Assembly: GCA_039045975.1 (NCBI GenBank)
Contig: JBCCJA010000035.1
Coordinates: 1 to 39,955 of the forward strand
Direction: 5' to 3'
Source of the DNA: JBCCJA01 sp039045975
GTDB lineage: Bacteria > Planctomycetota > Planctomycetia > Planctomycetales > Planctomycetaceae
DNA length: 39,955 nucleotides
Every line of letters starts with the position of its first letter. Position 1 is the first letter of the stretch. Positions 15,567 to 24,162 of this stretch are shown one piece after another. Below the pieces are notes generated by a model. It worked only from the letters and a program-made list of their open reading frames with translations. It was not told the origin of the DNA and made no database searches. The position numbers and the translations under genes are program-made.

Positions 15567-16601
15567 ATGCCCGATCTCCGCAAAGACCCCGTTACCGGCC
15601 GCTGGGTGATCATCGCGCCCGACCGTGCGAAGCGGCCCGTTCACCTTCGCGACGTCGCCGTCCCGGTCGGCGACCGGTTCGACCCGTTCCTCGAAGGGAA
15701 CGAAGACGCGACGCCGGACGAGGTGCTCGCCTACCGCAACGGGTCGACGCCGAACGGCCCGGGCTGGCAGGTGCGGGTCGTGCCGAACAAGTTTCCCGCC
15801 CTCGTCGTCGAGGGCGACCTCGCGAAACGGGGCGACGGCATTTACGACGCGATGAACGGCGTCGGGGCGCACGAGGTCATCATCGAGTGCCCGCACCGCG
15901 AGACGAACATGTCACGGCTGCCGGTCGGGAACGTGCGCGATGTGCTCTGGTCATACCGCGACCGCATGTCCGACCTGAAGAAAGACAACCGCCTCGTCCA
16001 CGGCCTGATTTTTAAAAATAAGGGTGCCGCCGCCGGCGCGAGTCTGGAACACTCCCATTCGCAACTGATCGTGACCTCCGTCGTCCCGATCAGCGTTTGG
16101 GAAGAGATGACGGGCGCCCTGGAGTTTTATAATTACCGCGGCCGCTGCATCTACGACGACATGATCCGCCAGGAGATCGCGGACGGCTCCCGCGTCGTGC
16201 TCGACACGCCCGGCTTTTTAGCGTTCTGCCCGTACGCGGCGCGGTTCCCGTTCGAGACGTGGGTCGTGCCGAAGCAGCACGGCAGTCATTACGAACAGAT
16301 CACGCCGGAACAGGCCGAAGAATTGGCGATGGTCTTAAAAACGACGCTCGCCAAGCACGAGCTCGCCCTCGACGACCCGCCTTATAATTATGTCTTGCAC
16401 ACGGCCCCGTTCGACATCGGGCCCGTGCCACATTATCGCTGGCATTTCGAGATCTTCCCGCGGATCACGCAGGTCGCCGGGTTCGAGTGGGGCAGCGGTT
16501 TTTATATCAATTCCGTCCCGCCCGAAGAGGCCGCCGGCTTCCTCCGCGACATCGACATCCCGGCCGACCACGGGCCGCAGAGCGGCCGGGCGACGGCGTG
16601 A
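15567..16601 (+). CDS. galT: Galactose-1-phosphate uridylyltransferase (GalT, HIT superfamily)
   Basis: A 344-residue GalT-family nucleotidylyltransferase exchanging UMP between UDP-glucose and galactose-1-phosphate (Leloir pathway), or acting on a related sugar phosphate. The active-site motif is His162-Ser-His164-Ser-Gln166 (ASLEHSHSQL), with His164 as the uridylylated nucleophile. The C-terminal half has VPHYRWHFEIFPR at 288-299. The N-terminal zinc cysteines of E. coli GalT (C-x2-C before GNE) are replaced here by Asp39 and Leu42 (DPFLEGNEDATP), while a His110 candidate is kept. The ATG at 15567 is only 8 bases past the right arm of the inserted repeat element, so its original leader has been displaced. 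Confidence 0.9.
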   Translation: MPDLRKDPVTGRWVIIAPDRAKRPVHLRDVAVPVGDRFDPFLEGNEDATPDEVLAYRNGSTPNGPGWQVRVVPNKFPALVVEGDLAKRGDGIYDAMNGVGAHEVIIECPHRETNMSRLPVGNVRDVLWSYRDRMSDLKKDNRLVHGLIFKNKGAAAGASLEHSHSQLIVTSVVPISVWEEMTGALEFYNYRGRCIYDDMIRQEIADGSRVVLDTPGFLAFCPYAARFPFETWVVPKQHGSHYEQITPEQAEELAMVLKTTLAKHELALDDPPYNYVLHTAPFDIGPVPHYRWHFEIFPRITQVAGFEWGSGFYINSVPPEEAAGFLRDIDIPADHGPQSGRATA

Positions 16602-17056
16602 GCGACCCGCCGCGGCCGGTCCGGTCCGGCGGCTACGGGCCGTTCGAGTCGTTGATGCGGCACTGCACGCACTGCGGCAAGCGGATCGGCAACGCGACGT
16701 CGCACTGCCTGACCTGTTGGGACTCGGTCCACACCGGGACGGCGTTCTGCCGTCGGTGCGGCGTGGGGCTGCCGGCGGGGATCACGCTATCAGAGACCTG
16801 CCCGACCTGCCGCCTGCCGCTGCGGGAGGGATCGCGTCTCGACCTAAAATCGCCGTGGTTCGCGGCGGTGCTGGGCTTCTTCCTGCCCGGTCTCGGCCAG
16901 ATCGTGCTCGGCCGGGTCAAACGCGGGATCGCCGTGCTGTTCGTCGCGGTCGCGTTGACGCTGGTCACGCTCGGGCTGGCGTGGCCGTTGATCGCGATCG
17001 GTTCGGCCGTCGACTGTTTTCGGCTCGCGTCGACCCGGACCGACGCCGACGACTGA
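16598..17056 (+). CDS. Double zinc-ribbon protein with C-terminal membrane hairpin
   Basis: A 152-residue protein, function unknown. Four CxxC knuckles (CTHC, CLTC, CRRC, CPTC, about residues 23-72) form two zinc ribbons. They are followed by two hydrophobic segments, PWFAAVLGFFLPGLGQIVLG and IAVLFVAVALTLVTLGLAWP, separated by a basic turn. This resembles TM2-like or small zinc-ribbon membrane proteins. The chosen GTG overlaps the galT stop (GTGA), consistent with coupling. The ATG at 16655, which would begin the protein right before the first CxxC, is an equally reasonable start. It is the last gene of the GH57-galT run. Confidence 0.75.
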   Translation: MSDPPRPVRSGGYGPFESLMRHCTHCGKRIGNATSHCLTCWDSVHTGTAFCRRCGVGLPAGITLSETCPTCRLPLREGSRLDLKSPWFAAVLGFFLPGLGQIVLGRVKRGIAVLFVAVALTLVTLGLAWPLIAIGSAVDCFRLASTRTDADD

Positions 17057-17074
17057 ATCGCCGGCCGGTGGGCG

Positions 17075-18034
17075 TCATCGCCACTTCGGCCATCGCTTCG
17101 GCACGCGTCCGGTCCGGGCGAGGCGATATGTCGTCGTGATGATCGTCCAGAAAACGTACGCCGGTACCGACAACGCGATCGCGAGGAAGATCGGTCCGAC
17201 CGGGTCGTTCAGCCCGCCGTTCACGAGCATGAGCACCAACGCCGGCACGCCGTACAGCAACGCCGCGAGCACCGCCGGCGTCATTATCGCGTCCCACAGG
17301 AACAGCACCGGGTCACGCAGGAACAGCCCCGACCAGCCGGGGATCGAGAACGAGAACAGCAACACCGAGGCCGGCGACCAGAACATCTCGCCACATGCCG
17401 GACAGGCGTCGTCGTCCGTCTCGACCGGCGCGAAACAGTGGCCGCAGAGGCACGAGGTCGGGATCTGGCCGGCGGCGGACCCGGCGTGACGTTCCAGGTC
17501 TTTCAACACCCGAAACACGACCCGGCCCGGCTCCCCCCGCGTCGGAACCAAGAACGAGATCTGGGCCAGGTCTGACGCCCGCACGTGGGCGAAGCCCCGT
17601 AACCACGACGACAGGGTGCGCCGCGGGACGACGAGGCCGGCCGGGCCGATCGACCACAGCACCGGCCGCGGCCGCCCCAGCTGGTTCGTGACCACGAGGA
17701 TCACGCGTGCGTCGGTCACGACGGCGACGACCGGGACGAAGAAGAACTTGGGCTCGCCGCCGCCGACCCGCTGGGTCGGCAGCACCGACCGGATCGATTC
17801 GCCCCCGGCCAGCATCGGCCGGAGCACCGGGGCGAGTCGCCGCAAGGTGCGGACGGCCGCTTCGATCTCCGACCGACCGCGGAACCCTTTCAGGAGGGGG
17901 AACAGCGACGTCAGGTCGTACCGCAACCGATTCGGCAGCGACTCGCCGCATCGCGTGAGGGCTTTGTGGACGTCGTCGACCGGCTCAGGCCGTGCAGGCT
18001 CGGCGGTCGGCAGCGGCGGATCGGCGGGTCGCAT
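17075..18034 (-). CDS. Zinc-ribbon membrane protein of unknown function
   Basis: A 319-residue protein that I do not recognise by name. Residues 95-185 form a beta-rich domain (FFFVPVVAVVTDARVILVVT; then RGEPGRVVFRVLKDLERHAG) that recalls bacterial PH-like domains. A zinc ribbon follows (CLCGHC 195-200 and CPAC 211-214). Three hydrophobic segments lie between about 221 and 305 (VLLFSFSIPGWSGLFL; MTPAVLAALLYGVPALVLML; IFLAIALSVPAYVFWTIIT). The C-terminal tail is basic (PKRWPKWR). It is convergent with the other zinc-ribbon membrane gene, 18 bases away, and divergent from scpB with 89 bases between starts. Confidence 0.75.
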   Translation of the reverse strand: MRPADPPLPTAEPARPEPVDDVHKALTRCGESLPNRLRYDLTSLFPLLKGFRGRSEIEAAVRTLRRLAPVLRPMLAGGESIRSVLPTQRVGGGEPKFFFVPVVAVVTDARVILVVTNQLGRPRPVLWSIGPAGLVVPRRTLSSWLRGFAHVRASDLAQISFLVPTRGEPGRVVFRVLKDLERHAGSAAGQIPTSCLCGHCFAPVETDDDACPACGEMFWSPASVLLFSFSIPGWSGLFLRDPVLFLWDAIMTPAVLAALLYGVPALVLMLVNGGLNDPVGPIFLAIALSVPAYVFWTIITTTYRLARTGRVPKRWPKWR

Positions 18035-18123
18035 GGCGGTCTACTCTGACGAGTCACCCGATCCCCCGGCCACCTGCCGAAGCGGTCTGGCGGGCCGGCC
18101 CGGTCGGCCGGTATCACGCCGGC

Positions 18124-18855
18124 ATGGAGACCGCCCCGCCCGATCGCGAAGACGACGCCACCGAAGCCGAGGACGCCGTCCTCGGCTTCGACGTCGATCT
18201 GGAAACGGCGTATCGCCAAGCTATGGAAGCGGTCGACGGCGCGGGGATCGCCGACGAACAGCCGCCCAACGAAGACGTCGCCGGCGGGGAAGAGACCTCC
18301 GAAGACCGGTCCGGTCGGCCGCCGACGACGGTCGGCCCCCGACGCGTCCTCGAGGCCGCGTTGTTCGTCGGGGCGAACGAGGAAGACGCCAACGCGAGAC
18401 CGGCGCTGTCACGGAAAACGCTCGCCCGGCTGCTCGGCGACGCGTACGACGAGCCGGCGATCGAGCGGATGCTCGGCGAACTGGCCGACGCCTACGACCG
18501 CGAAGGCCGGCCCTTCCGGGTCGTGTCGGGCGAGGGCGGCTATCGGCTCGAACTGCGGGAGGAGTTCGACGGAGTGCGGCACCGCGTGTTCGGCACGGCC
18601 CCGCGGGACGTGCGGCTGTCGTCGGCCGCGGTCGAGACGCTCGCCCTCGTCGCGTACGAGCAGCCGCTGACCCGCAAACAGGCCGACGCCCGGGCCGGAC
18701 GCCCGCTCGGGTCGACCCTCGGCACGCTCGTCCGCTGCGGGCTGGTCCGCGTCGACGAAGGGGACCGTTACGTGACGACGCCCCGCTTCCTCGAAGCGGT
18801 CGGACTCGGCTCGCTCGACGACCTGCCACGCGTCGGCCGGCTGGGCATGAAGTAG
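18124..18855 (+). CDS. scpB: Segregation and condensation protein ScpB
   Basis: A 243-residue subunit of the SMC-ScpAB condensin that organises and segregates the chromosome. The two winged-helix domains occupy about residues 75-240. Signatures include RRVLEAALFVGANEE, RLSSAAVETLALVAYEQPLT and TTPRFLEAVGLGSLDDLP. Before them is an unusual acidic, Pro/Glu-rich extension of about 70 residues without predicted structure. The ATG at 18124 is used; there is no obvious ribosome-binding site. scpA and smc are not in the window. A strong hairpin at 18855-18873 lies directly at the stop. Confidence 0.9.
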   Translation: METAPPDREDDATEAEDAVLGFDVDLETAYRQAMEAVDGAGIADEQPPNEDVAGGEETSEDRSGRPPTTVGPRRVLEAALFVGANEEDANARPALSRKTLARLLGDAYDEPAIERMLGELADAYDREGRPFRVVSGEGGYRLELREEFDGVRHRVFGTAPRDVRLSSAAVETLALVAYEQPLTRKQADARAGRPLGSTLGTLVRCGLVRVDEGDRYVTTPRFLEAVGLGSLDDLPRVGRLGMK

Positions 18856-18873
18856 GCCCGTCGCAGACGGGCC
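18855..18873. terminator. Hairpin between convergent scpB and argD
   Basis: A perfect 8-bp stem with a 3-base loop (GGCCCGTC-GCA-GACGGGCC) begins at the last base of scpB and lies 17 bases from the argD stop. It can serve both strands. There is no T-tract on either side, so intrinsic termination is plausible but not certain. Confidence 0.5.
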
Positions 18874-18890
18874 CGACGCGGGCCGTCACG

Positions 18891-20132
18891 CTACGCCTCG
18901 ACGGTGGCCTCGTCACCGACCCGCTCGGCGACTTCGGCGATCACCTCTTTGAGGATCTCGCAGCCGGCGTCGACGTCTTCGGCGGTCACGTTCAACGCCG
19001 GCAGCAGCCGCACGACGACGTCCTGCGTCGCGTTCACGAGCAGCCCCCGCTCCATGCAAGCCGTCATCACGTCTTTGGCCGGCGTGAGCAGTTCGATGCC
19101 GATCATCATGCCGCAGACGCGGACCTCGCGGACGATCGGCGACTCGTCGGCGAGCGGGGCCAGATGCTCCCGGAATTTGGCCTCCATCGCGGCGACGTGG
19201 TCGAGCAGGCCCTCCTCTTCGATCGCCCGCCCGGTCGCGACGCCGGCGGCCGTCGCGAGGGGGTTCCCGCCGAAGGTGCTCGCGTGCATCCCGGGACGCA
19301 GCGACGGGGCGACCTCGTCGGTCGCGACGATCGCCCCGCAGGCGACCCCGCCGGCCAGCCCCTTCGCGAGCGTCATGATGTCCGGCGTGACGGCCCCGCC
19401 GTTGAACCGCTGGTGACCGAACCACGTACCGAGCCGGCCCATGCCGGTCTGCACCTCGTCGAAGACGAGCAGGGCCCCGTTTTCGTCGGCGATCTCCCGC
19501 AGGCCGGCGAGGAATTCGTCGGTCGGGATGTTGATCCCGCCCTCGCCCTGGACCGGCTCGATGACGATCGCGGCCGTGTGTTCTCCGACGACCTCGCGGA
19601 CGGCGTCGAGGTCACGCGGGGCGTACTTGAAGCCGGGCATCAGCGGTTCAAGGCCCTCGTGATACTTCGGCTGGGCCGTCGCGGTGACGGCCGCCATCGT
19701 GCGGCCGTGGAAGCCCTTTTCGAACGTGACGATCTCGTACTTTTCCGGCGGCGTGTGCAGCCGGGCGAGCTTCATCGCCGCCTCGGCCGCCTCGGCCCCG
19801 CTGTTGCAGAAGAAGGCCTTCCCGAACGAACGGCTGCAGAGGAACTCGGCGAACTCGCCCTGCTGCTCGATGTACCAGGTGTTCGGGACGTGGATCAGGT
19901 TCGCGGCCTGCTCGCGGATCGCCTCGACGACCCGCGGGTGCGAATAGCCCAGGATGTTGCAGCCCCACCCGGGGAACAGGTCGAGGTAGCGGTTCCCCTC
20001 CGCGTCCCAGACGTGCGAGCCCTCGCCCCGAACCAGCGAGACCGGGAACCGCCCGTAATTCGGGATCACGTAGCGGTCGAACTGCCCGATCGTCTCGGCG
20101 GAACTCTTCGGCGGAGCGGTAACGGTCGACAT
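18891..20132 (-). CDS. argD: Acetylornithine/succinyldiaminopimelate-type class III aminotransferase
   Basis: A 413-residue PLP enzyme of the class III (subgroup II) aminotransferases, best matching N-acetylornithine aminotransferase in arginine synthesis. Features are the PLP phosphate site FFCNSGAEAAEAAMKLAR (107-124), FHGRT (141-145), the EPVQGEGG signature (192-199), DEVQTGMGRLG (225-235), catalytic Lys257 in TLAKGLAGG, and HASTFGGNPLA. The start at ATG 20130-20132 gives a normal family N-terminus. Ornithine or lysine-epsilon aminotransferase roles cannot be excluded. No other arginine gene is adjacent. Confidence 0.88.
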   Translation of the reverse strand: MSTVTAPPKSSAETIGQFDRYVIPNYGRFPVSLVRGEGSHVWDAEGNRYLDLFPGWGCNILGYSHPRVVEAIREQAANLIHVPNTWYIEQQGEFAEFLCSRSFGKAFFCNSGAEAAEAAMKLARLHTPPEKYEIVTFEKGFHGRTMAAVTATAQPKYHEGLEPLMPGFKYAPRDLDAVREVVGEHTAAIVIEPVQGEGGINIPTDEFLAGLREIADENGALLVFDEVQTGMGRLGTWFGHQRFNGGAVTPDIMTLAKGLAGGVACGAIVATDEVAPSLRPGMHASTFGGNPLATAAGVATGRAIEEEGLLDHVAAMEAKFREHLAPLADESPIVREVRVCGMMIGIELLTPAKDVMTACMERGLLVNATQDVVVRLLPALNVTAEDVDAGCEILKEVIAEVAERVGDEATVEA

Positions 20133-20212
20133 GGCGGCGGCGTGCGAACAAGACCCCGGGAAACTCCGGGTATCGTACACGACCTCGCCGGAATGTCCGC
20201 GGTTCGCGGGCG

Positions 20213-21826
20213 TCAGTCGATCTTGAACACCCACGCGAACTCGCCGGCGTCCGACGCCGGCCACTCGATCACGAGCCCGTCACCGGTCTGCTCGAACGCG
20301 ACCGGGCGGCCCGTCGCCAGCGACACGACCGACGTGACCTCGCCGACGCCGTCGGCCCCGCGTTTCAGCGTTCGGATCGTCGTCACGCCCGAGTCGGGCT
20401 TGCCGAGCACGGTCGCGTACAGCGTCTCGCCCTTCGCGGTGAACCGCACGTCGCCGGCCGTGAAGGGCTTGTTCTTCGACTCCGACAGGTGCCCGGTCGC
20501 CGTCTCGGTCGGGCCCTCGCCGTAGACGACGTACGGCGTCGTCTCGTAGATCGCCTCGCCGTTGACCTTCAGCCAGCGGCCGATCGCCCGCAGGATCAGT
20601 TGATCGGGCTCCGGGATCGTCCCGTCCGCCCGCGGGCCGACGTTCAGGAGCAGGCAGCCGTTCTTCGAGACGATGTCGACGAGATCGTCGACGAGCCGGT
20701 CGGGCGTTTTATATTTTTGGTTCTCGGTGTAACCCCAAGAACTGCTGCTGACGGCCGTATCGGTCTGCCAGAAGGGGTAGCGGACGTCGTCCATTTTCGA
20801 CCGCTCCAGGTCGAGCACGGCCGCCTCTTCGGGGAACGCCTTCCACTTGTAATTGATCACGCCGAGGTCCGCGGAACCGGCACCCCGCTTGTTGTAATAA
20901 TAAGCGGCGAACCGCCGCAGATGGGGCGAGAAGGAATTGTCTTCCGGCTCGACCTCGCGACCCGACGTGATGCGGAAGTCGAACCAGACGATGTCCGGGT
21001 CGTATTTATCGACCATCTCGCAGGTCCGCGCGAGCCAGTCGTCTTTGAACTGTTCGTCGGGCATCGGCAGGTCGCGATAATTCGCGGCGCCTTTCTCGAA
21101 CAAGAACGGCAGCGGCCGGCCGTAGAGCCCGGCCCAACGCGGGTCGGCCGTGTCGAAATCGATACCCCGCTCGTGGTCGCGACGGACGTAGAAACACCAA
21201 TTAAATGCCCGGTGACTGCTGACGCCGAACTTCATCCCCTTCGCCCGGACCGAAGCCGACAGTTCCGCGATCACGTCCCGCTTCGGCCCCATCTGCGACG
21301 CGTCCCAGTCGGTGAACGCGCAGTCGTACATGGGGAAGCCGTCGTGGTGCTCGGCGACAGGCACGACGTAGCGGGCGCCTGCTTCGGCGAACAGATCGGC
21401 CCACGCGTCGGGCTCGAAGTTCTCGGCTTTGAACTGCGGGATGAAGTCCTTGTAGCCGAACTCCTGGTGCGGGCCGTATTTCTCTAAGTGGTGGTAATAC
21501 GGCTTCCGACCGCGTCGGCCCTCCGGCAGGTACATCATCCGCGGGTACCACTCGCTGCCGTGGGCCGGGACGCTGTAGGCCCCCCAGTGGATGAAGATCC
21601 CGAACTTGGCGTCCTTGTACCACTGCGGGATCTCGTAACCCCCCAGCGACTCCCACGCCGGCTCGAACGGCCCGTCGGCGACGACGGCGTCGATCCCTTG
21701 CAGAGCCGGTGCGACCGCCGGGTGCGGGGCGTCGGCGTCCTCCGTGACCGGCAGATGATCGTGGGCTCGGGCGACCGACCCCGCCAAAACGAGGGCCGCG
21801 ACGATGCGAAGCGAAGTGGAGATCAT
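20213..21826 (-). CDS. Secreted GH29 alpha-L-fucosidase
   Basis: A 537-residue retaining alpha-L-fucosidase (GH29) removing terminal fucose from glycans. The signal peptide is at residues 1-21 (MISTSLRIVAALVLAGSVAR-A). GH29 landmarks are WYKDAKFGIFIHWGAYSVP (69-87), EWYPRMMY, YVVPVAEHHDGF (153-164), the nucleophile Asp283 in PDIVWFDFR, and GCLLLNVGPRADG. A small C-terminal beta domain follows from about residue 455. The start ATG at 21824-21826 follows a GAAAGA ribosome-binding site. With three sulfatases in the window it suits digestion of sulfated fucans or similar polymers, which is an inference. Confidence 0.92.
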   Translation of the reverse strand: MISTSLRIVAALVLAGSVARAHDHLPVTEDADAPHPAVAPALQGIDAVVADGPFEPAWESLGGYEIPQWYKDAKFGIFIHWGAYSVPAHGSEWYPRMMYLPEGRRGRKPYYHHLEKYGPHQEFGYKDFIPQFKAENFEPDAWADLFAEAGARYVVPVAEHHDGFPMYDCAFTDWDASQMGPKRDVIAELSASVRAKGMKFGVSSHRAFNWCFYVRRDHERGIDFDTADPRWAGLYGRPLPFLFEKGAANYRDLPMPDEQFKDDWLARTCEMVDKYDPDIVWFDFRITSGREVEPEDNSFSPHLRRFAAYYYNKRGAGSADLGVINYKWKAFPEEAAVLDLERSKMDDVRYPFWQTDTAVSSSSWGYTENQKYKTPDRLVDDLVDIVSKNGCLLLNVGPRADGTIPEPDQLILRAIGRWLKVNGEAIYETTPYVVYGEGPTETATGHLSESKNKPFTAGDVRFTAKGETLYATVLGKPDSGVTTIRTLKRGADGVGEVTSVVSLATGRPVAFEQTGDGLVIEWPASDAGEFAWVFKID

Positions 21827-22144
21827 GGCATCTTTCGGGCAGAGTCGGGCCGAGTGGCCCCGCCTGGATTGCATACAATCGTCAGCGTATGGGCTGGACC
21901 GACCGTGATCCAGCACAGAGAGCCGATAGTCGCCGTCCAGGGCCTATGAGCCTTGGTGCCCCTGGACGATCGCCCCGCAAAGGCCGCAACGCAGCCAGTA
22001 AAACACACCGGCCCAAAACCCGTTTCCGCCCGCGAACGAAAGTTCGACTCCGGAGACGGGCGAGGGCGAGCAATAACCCAGCACCCGGAGCGGCCCGCCG
22101 TCGGAATGCCGCGGGCATGTCGGGTCGGGGCAACGGTCGGCCGG
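21827..22144. other. Intergenic region with an inverted repeat
   Basis: This 318-base gap lies upstream of the fucosidase gene and downstream of the unknown gene ending at 22145. I see no gene in it. A 9-bp perfect inverted repeat (CGTCCAGGG at 21934-21942, complement at 21960-21968) encloses 17 bases and lies about 110-140 bases upstream of the fucosidase start, where it could be a leader hairpin or operator. No tRNA or known riboswitch was recognised. Confidence 0.35.
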
Positions 22145-22762
22145 TTAACCCTGTGAAAAGTGCAGACCGCCGTCCAGAAACTCCCAAGCATCGGCGGGTG
22201 TTTCCATGGGCGTGTCCCAGGCTTCCGCGTCGCTTTTTAGATGTTCGATCAGGCGATTTTCCACGGTCGCACGGTCTGTCGCGGCGAGCATATCGAGTCC
22301 GAGCGTCGGCCCCGCGATTGTCGCGTGATCGATATTCCCGAGCGGATCGTACGGCACGACGGAGCATGCGACCGGACGACGCGGAAAGACCTCCGGGAAG
22401 TCATCGCGGGGATACACGGGACCGGTCGCCCCCTCACCGCGAGGCGGTAGCCAGACGTGAACGCTTCCCTCCTCTTCCGCTTTATAACCCAGCCACATCG
22501 GCCGATTGACGTCGAGCGTCGCGTAACAACGAAAACGCTCACCGGCAGGGAGCAAGCCGGTCGACCTCATCTCGTCGAAGCATTCTTCAGCGGCCCCGAA
22601 GTCGTAGACCAAGTGGGTCCGAGTGCCGTCGTGCCGCCGCGGATCGAATACCTCTTCAACGACAGGACCGCCCGCGAAGTGCGTACTACCTTCACTTGTC
22701 GGTTCGACAACGATTATGGAGCGGGTGCCGAAGAAATAACCTACGTGATGCGGCTCGAACAC
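22145..22762 (-). CDS. Hypothetical protein in the pyruvate dehydrogenase operon
   Basis: A 205-residue protein without recognised family. It has no signal peptide or membrane helix. It is rich in aromatic residues and mostly beta-like in the first two thirds (YFFGTRSIIVVEP; THLVYDFGAAEECFDEM; FRCYATLDVNRPMWLGYK), with a helical end. The GTG start at 22760-22762 has GGAG seven bases upstream and follows the aceF stop by 30 bases, so it is probably cotranscribed with aceE-aceF. A role with the dehydrogenase is only suggested by position. Confidence 0.65.
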   Translation of the reverse strand: MFEPHHVGYFFGTRSIIVVEPTSEGSTHFAGGPVVEEVFDPRRHDGTRTHLVYDFGAAEECFDEMRSTGLLPAGERFRCYATLDVNRPMWLGYKAEEEGSVHVWLPPRGEGATGPVYPRDDFPEVFPRRPVACSVVPYDPLGNIDHATIAGPTLGLDMLAATDRATVENRLIEHLKSDAEAWDTPMETPADAWEFLDGGLHFSQG

Positions 22763-22792
22763 CTGTGGACTCCCCAGGCCGATCGTCCCGAT

Positions 22793-24133
22793 CTACGCCC
22801 GCACGAGCAGCGACATAAAGTCGCCCAGACTGCCCGACAGCGTCGTGATGAACCGGGCCGCGTCGGCGCCGTTGATGACGCGGTGGTCGTACGACAGCGA
22901 CAGCGGGAGCATTTTCCGTTCGACCGGCTTTCCGTCGATCAGTTTCAACGTCGGCTGTGTCCGGCTCATGCCGAGGATCGCGACCTCGGGGTAATTCACG
23001 ATCGGCGTGAAGCTGCTCCCGCCGAGACCGCCAAGGTTGGTGATCGTGAACGTACCGCCCTGCATGTCGGCCATCGAGAGCTTCCGGTCGCGGGCCTTGA
23101 CCGCGATGTCGGTGACATCGGCGGCGATCTCTAAGATCGACTTTTGATCGGCGTCGCGGATGACCGGGACGACGAGGCCGGCCTCGGTGTCGACCGCGAT
23201 GCCGATGTGGAAATATTCCTTCACGATGATCTCGCCCGAGCCGAGGTCGAGCGAGGAATTAAAGAACGGGTGCTGCTTCAGCGCCGCGACGCAGGCCTTC
23301 ACCATGATCGCCGTCATGGTGACCTTCGGGCCGTTCTTGCCGACGGTCTGCGTGTACTGCTTGCGGGCCGCTTCGAGTTCGGTGATGTCGGCGTGGTCGT
23401 GTTGCGTGACGTGCGGGATCGTCTGCCACGCGTAGGACAGGTTGTTGGCCGCCGTCCGGGCGAGCTTGTTCATCTTCTGCCGGCTGATCGCGCCGAAGTC
23501 GCCGAAATCGGGCAGGTCGGGGGCTTTCATCGCCGGCAGGTCGCCGGTCGCGGTCGCGGCGACGGCCGGCGAGATCCCGCCGCGGTCGAACGGTGCCGGC
23601 ACGCCGGCGGGCGCGGCCGAACCGCCCTCCGCGAACGCCTTGACGTCCTCGGCGAGAATCCGTCCGCCGCGGGCCGAGCCGGGCACCGCGTGCAGGTCGA
23701 CGCCGAGTTCGCGGGCGAGCCGACGCACGGACGGCGCGGCCGGCGCCGGCGGGCGGTCGTCTTTCGTGGCGGCCTCGCCGTTCGTCGCGGCGGGTGCGAC
23801 CGGAGTGGGCACGGGGGGCGCAGGGGCCGCGTCGGTCTCGGCCGCCGGGTCGCCCGACGGCGTCGAGCCTCCGCCGGATCCGGCGCCGGCGGCGACCTCG
23901 GCGTCGATCGTCAGCAGCACGGCCCCGATCTCGACTTCGTCCCCGGCGGCGACGTGCACCTTCGTGACCGTCCCGGCGTGGGGGCACTCGACCGGGGCGG
24001 CGGCCTTCTCCGTTTCGACTTCGGCGACGACCTGGCCGGCGGTGACGACGTCACCCTCGGCGACGAGCAGTTCGGCGACCTCGGCCGTCGTGACGCCCTC
24101 GGAGACCTCGGGCAGTTTGAATTCGATCGCCAT
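22793..24133 (-). CDS. aceF: Dihydrolipoamide acetyltransferase (pyruvate dehydrogenase E2)
   Basis: A 446-residue E2 core of the pyruvate dehydrogenase complex, transferring acetyl from lipoyl to CoA. One lipoyl domain (1-78) has the lipoylated Lys43 in VETEKAAAP. An Ala/Pro linker (80-132) leads to the peripheral-subunit-binding domain (PSVRRLARELGVDLHAVPGS, about 135-168). The catalytic domain ends in SYDHRVINGADAARF, with catalytic His417. The normally Asp residue four after it is Asn421 here. One lipoyl domain rather than three is simpler than in E. coli. It follows aceE by 96 bases that contain a long hairpin. Confidence 0.92.
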   Translation of the reverse strand: MAIEFKLPEVSEGVTTAEVAELLVAEGDVVTAGQVVAEVETEKAAAPVECPHAGTVTKVHVAAGDEVEIGAVLLTIDAEVAAGAGSGGGSTPSGDPAAETDAAPAPPVPTPVAPAATNGEAATKDDRPPAPAAPSVRRLARELGVDLHAVPGSARGGRILAEDVKAFAEGGSAAPAGVPAPFDRGGISPAVAATATGDLPAMKAPDLPDFGDFGAISRQKMNKLARTAANNLSYAWQTIPHVTQHDHADITELEAARKQYTQTVGKNGPKVTMTAIMVKACVAALKQHPFFNSSLDLGSGEIIVKEYFHIGIAVDTEAGLVVPVIRDADQKSILEIAADVTDIAVKARDRKLSMADMQGGTFTITNLGGLGGSSFTPIVNYPEVAILGMSRTQPTLKLIDGKPVERKMLPLSLSYDHRVINGADAARFITTLSGSLGDFMSLLVRA

Positions 24134-24162
24134 CGGTGAGTCCGTGTTGTTTGTCGTTTGAT

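Noticed and set aside
17616..20525. Open frame of 969 codons on the plus strand
   Set aside because: It runs antisense to the zinc-ribbon protein, argD and the fucosidase, crosses scpB out of frame, and encodes Arg/Pro-rich sequence without family features. It is a by-product of high G+C.
22040..22065. Possible tRNA T-arm (GTTCGACTCC)
   Set aside because: The flanking bases do not pair into a T-stem and no acceptor or anticodon arm can be built.
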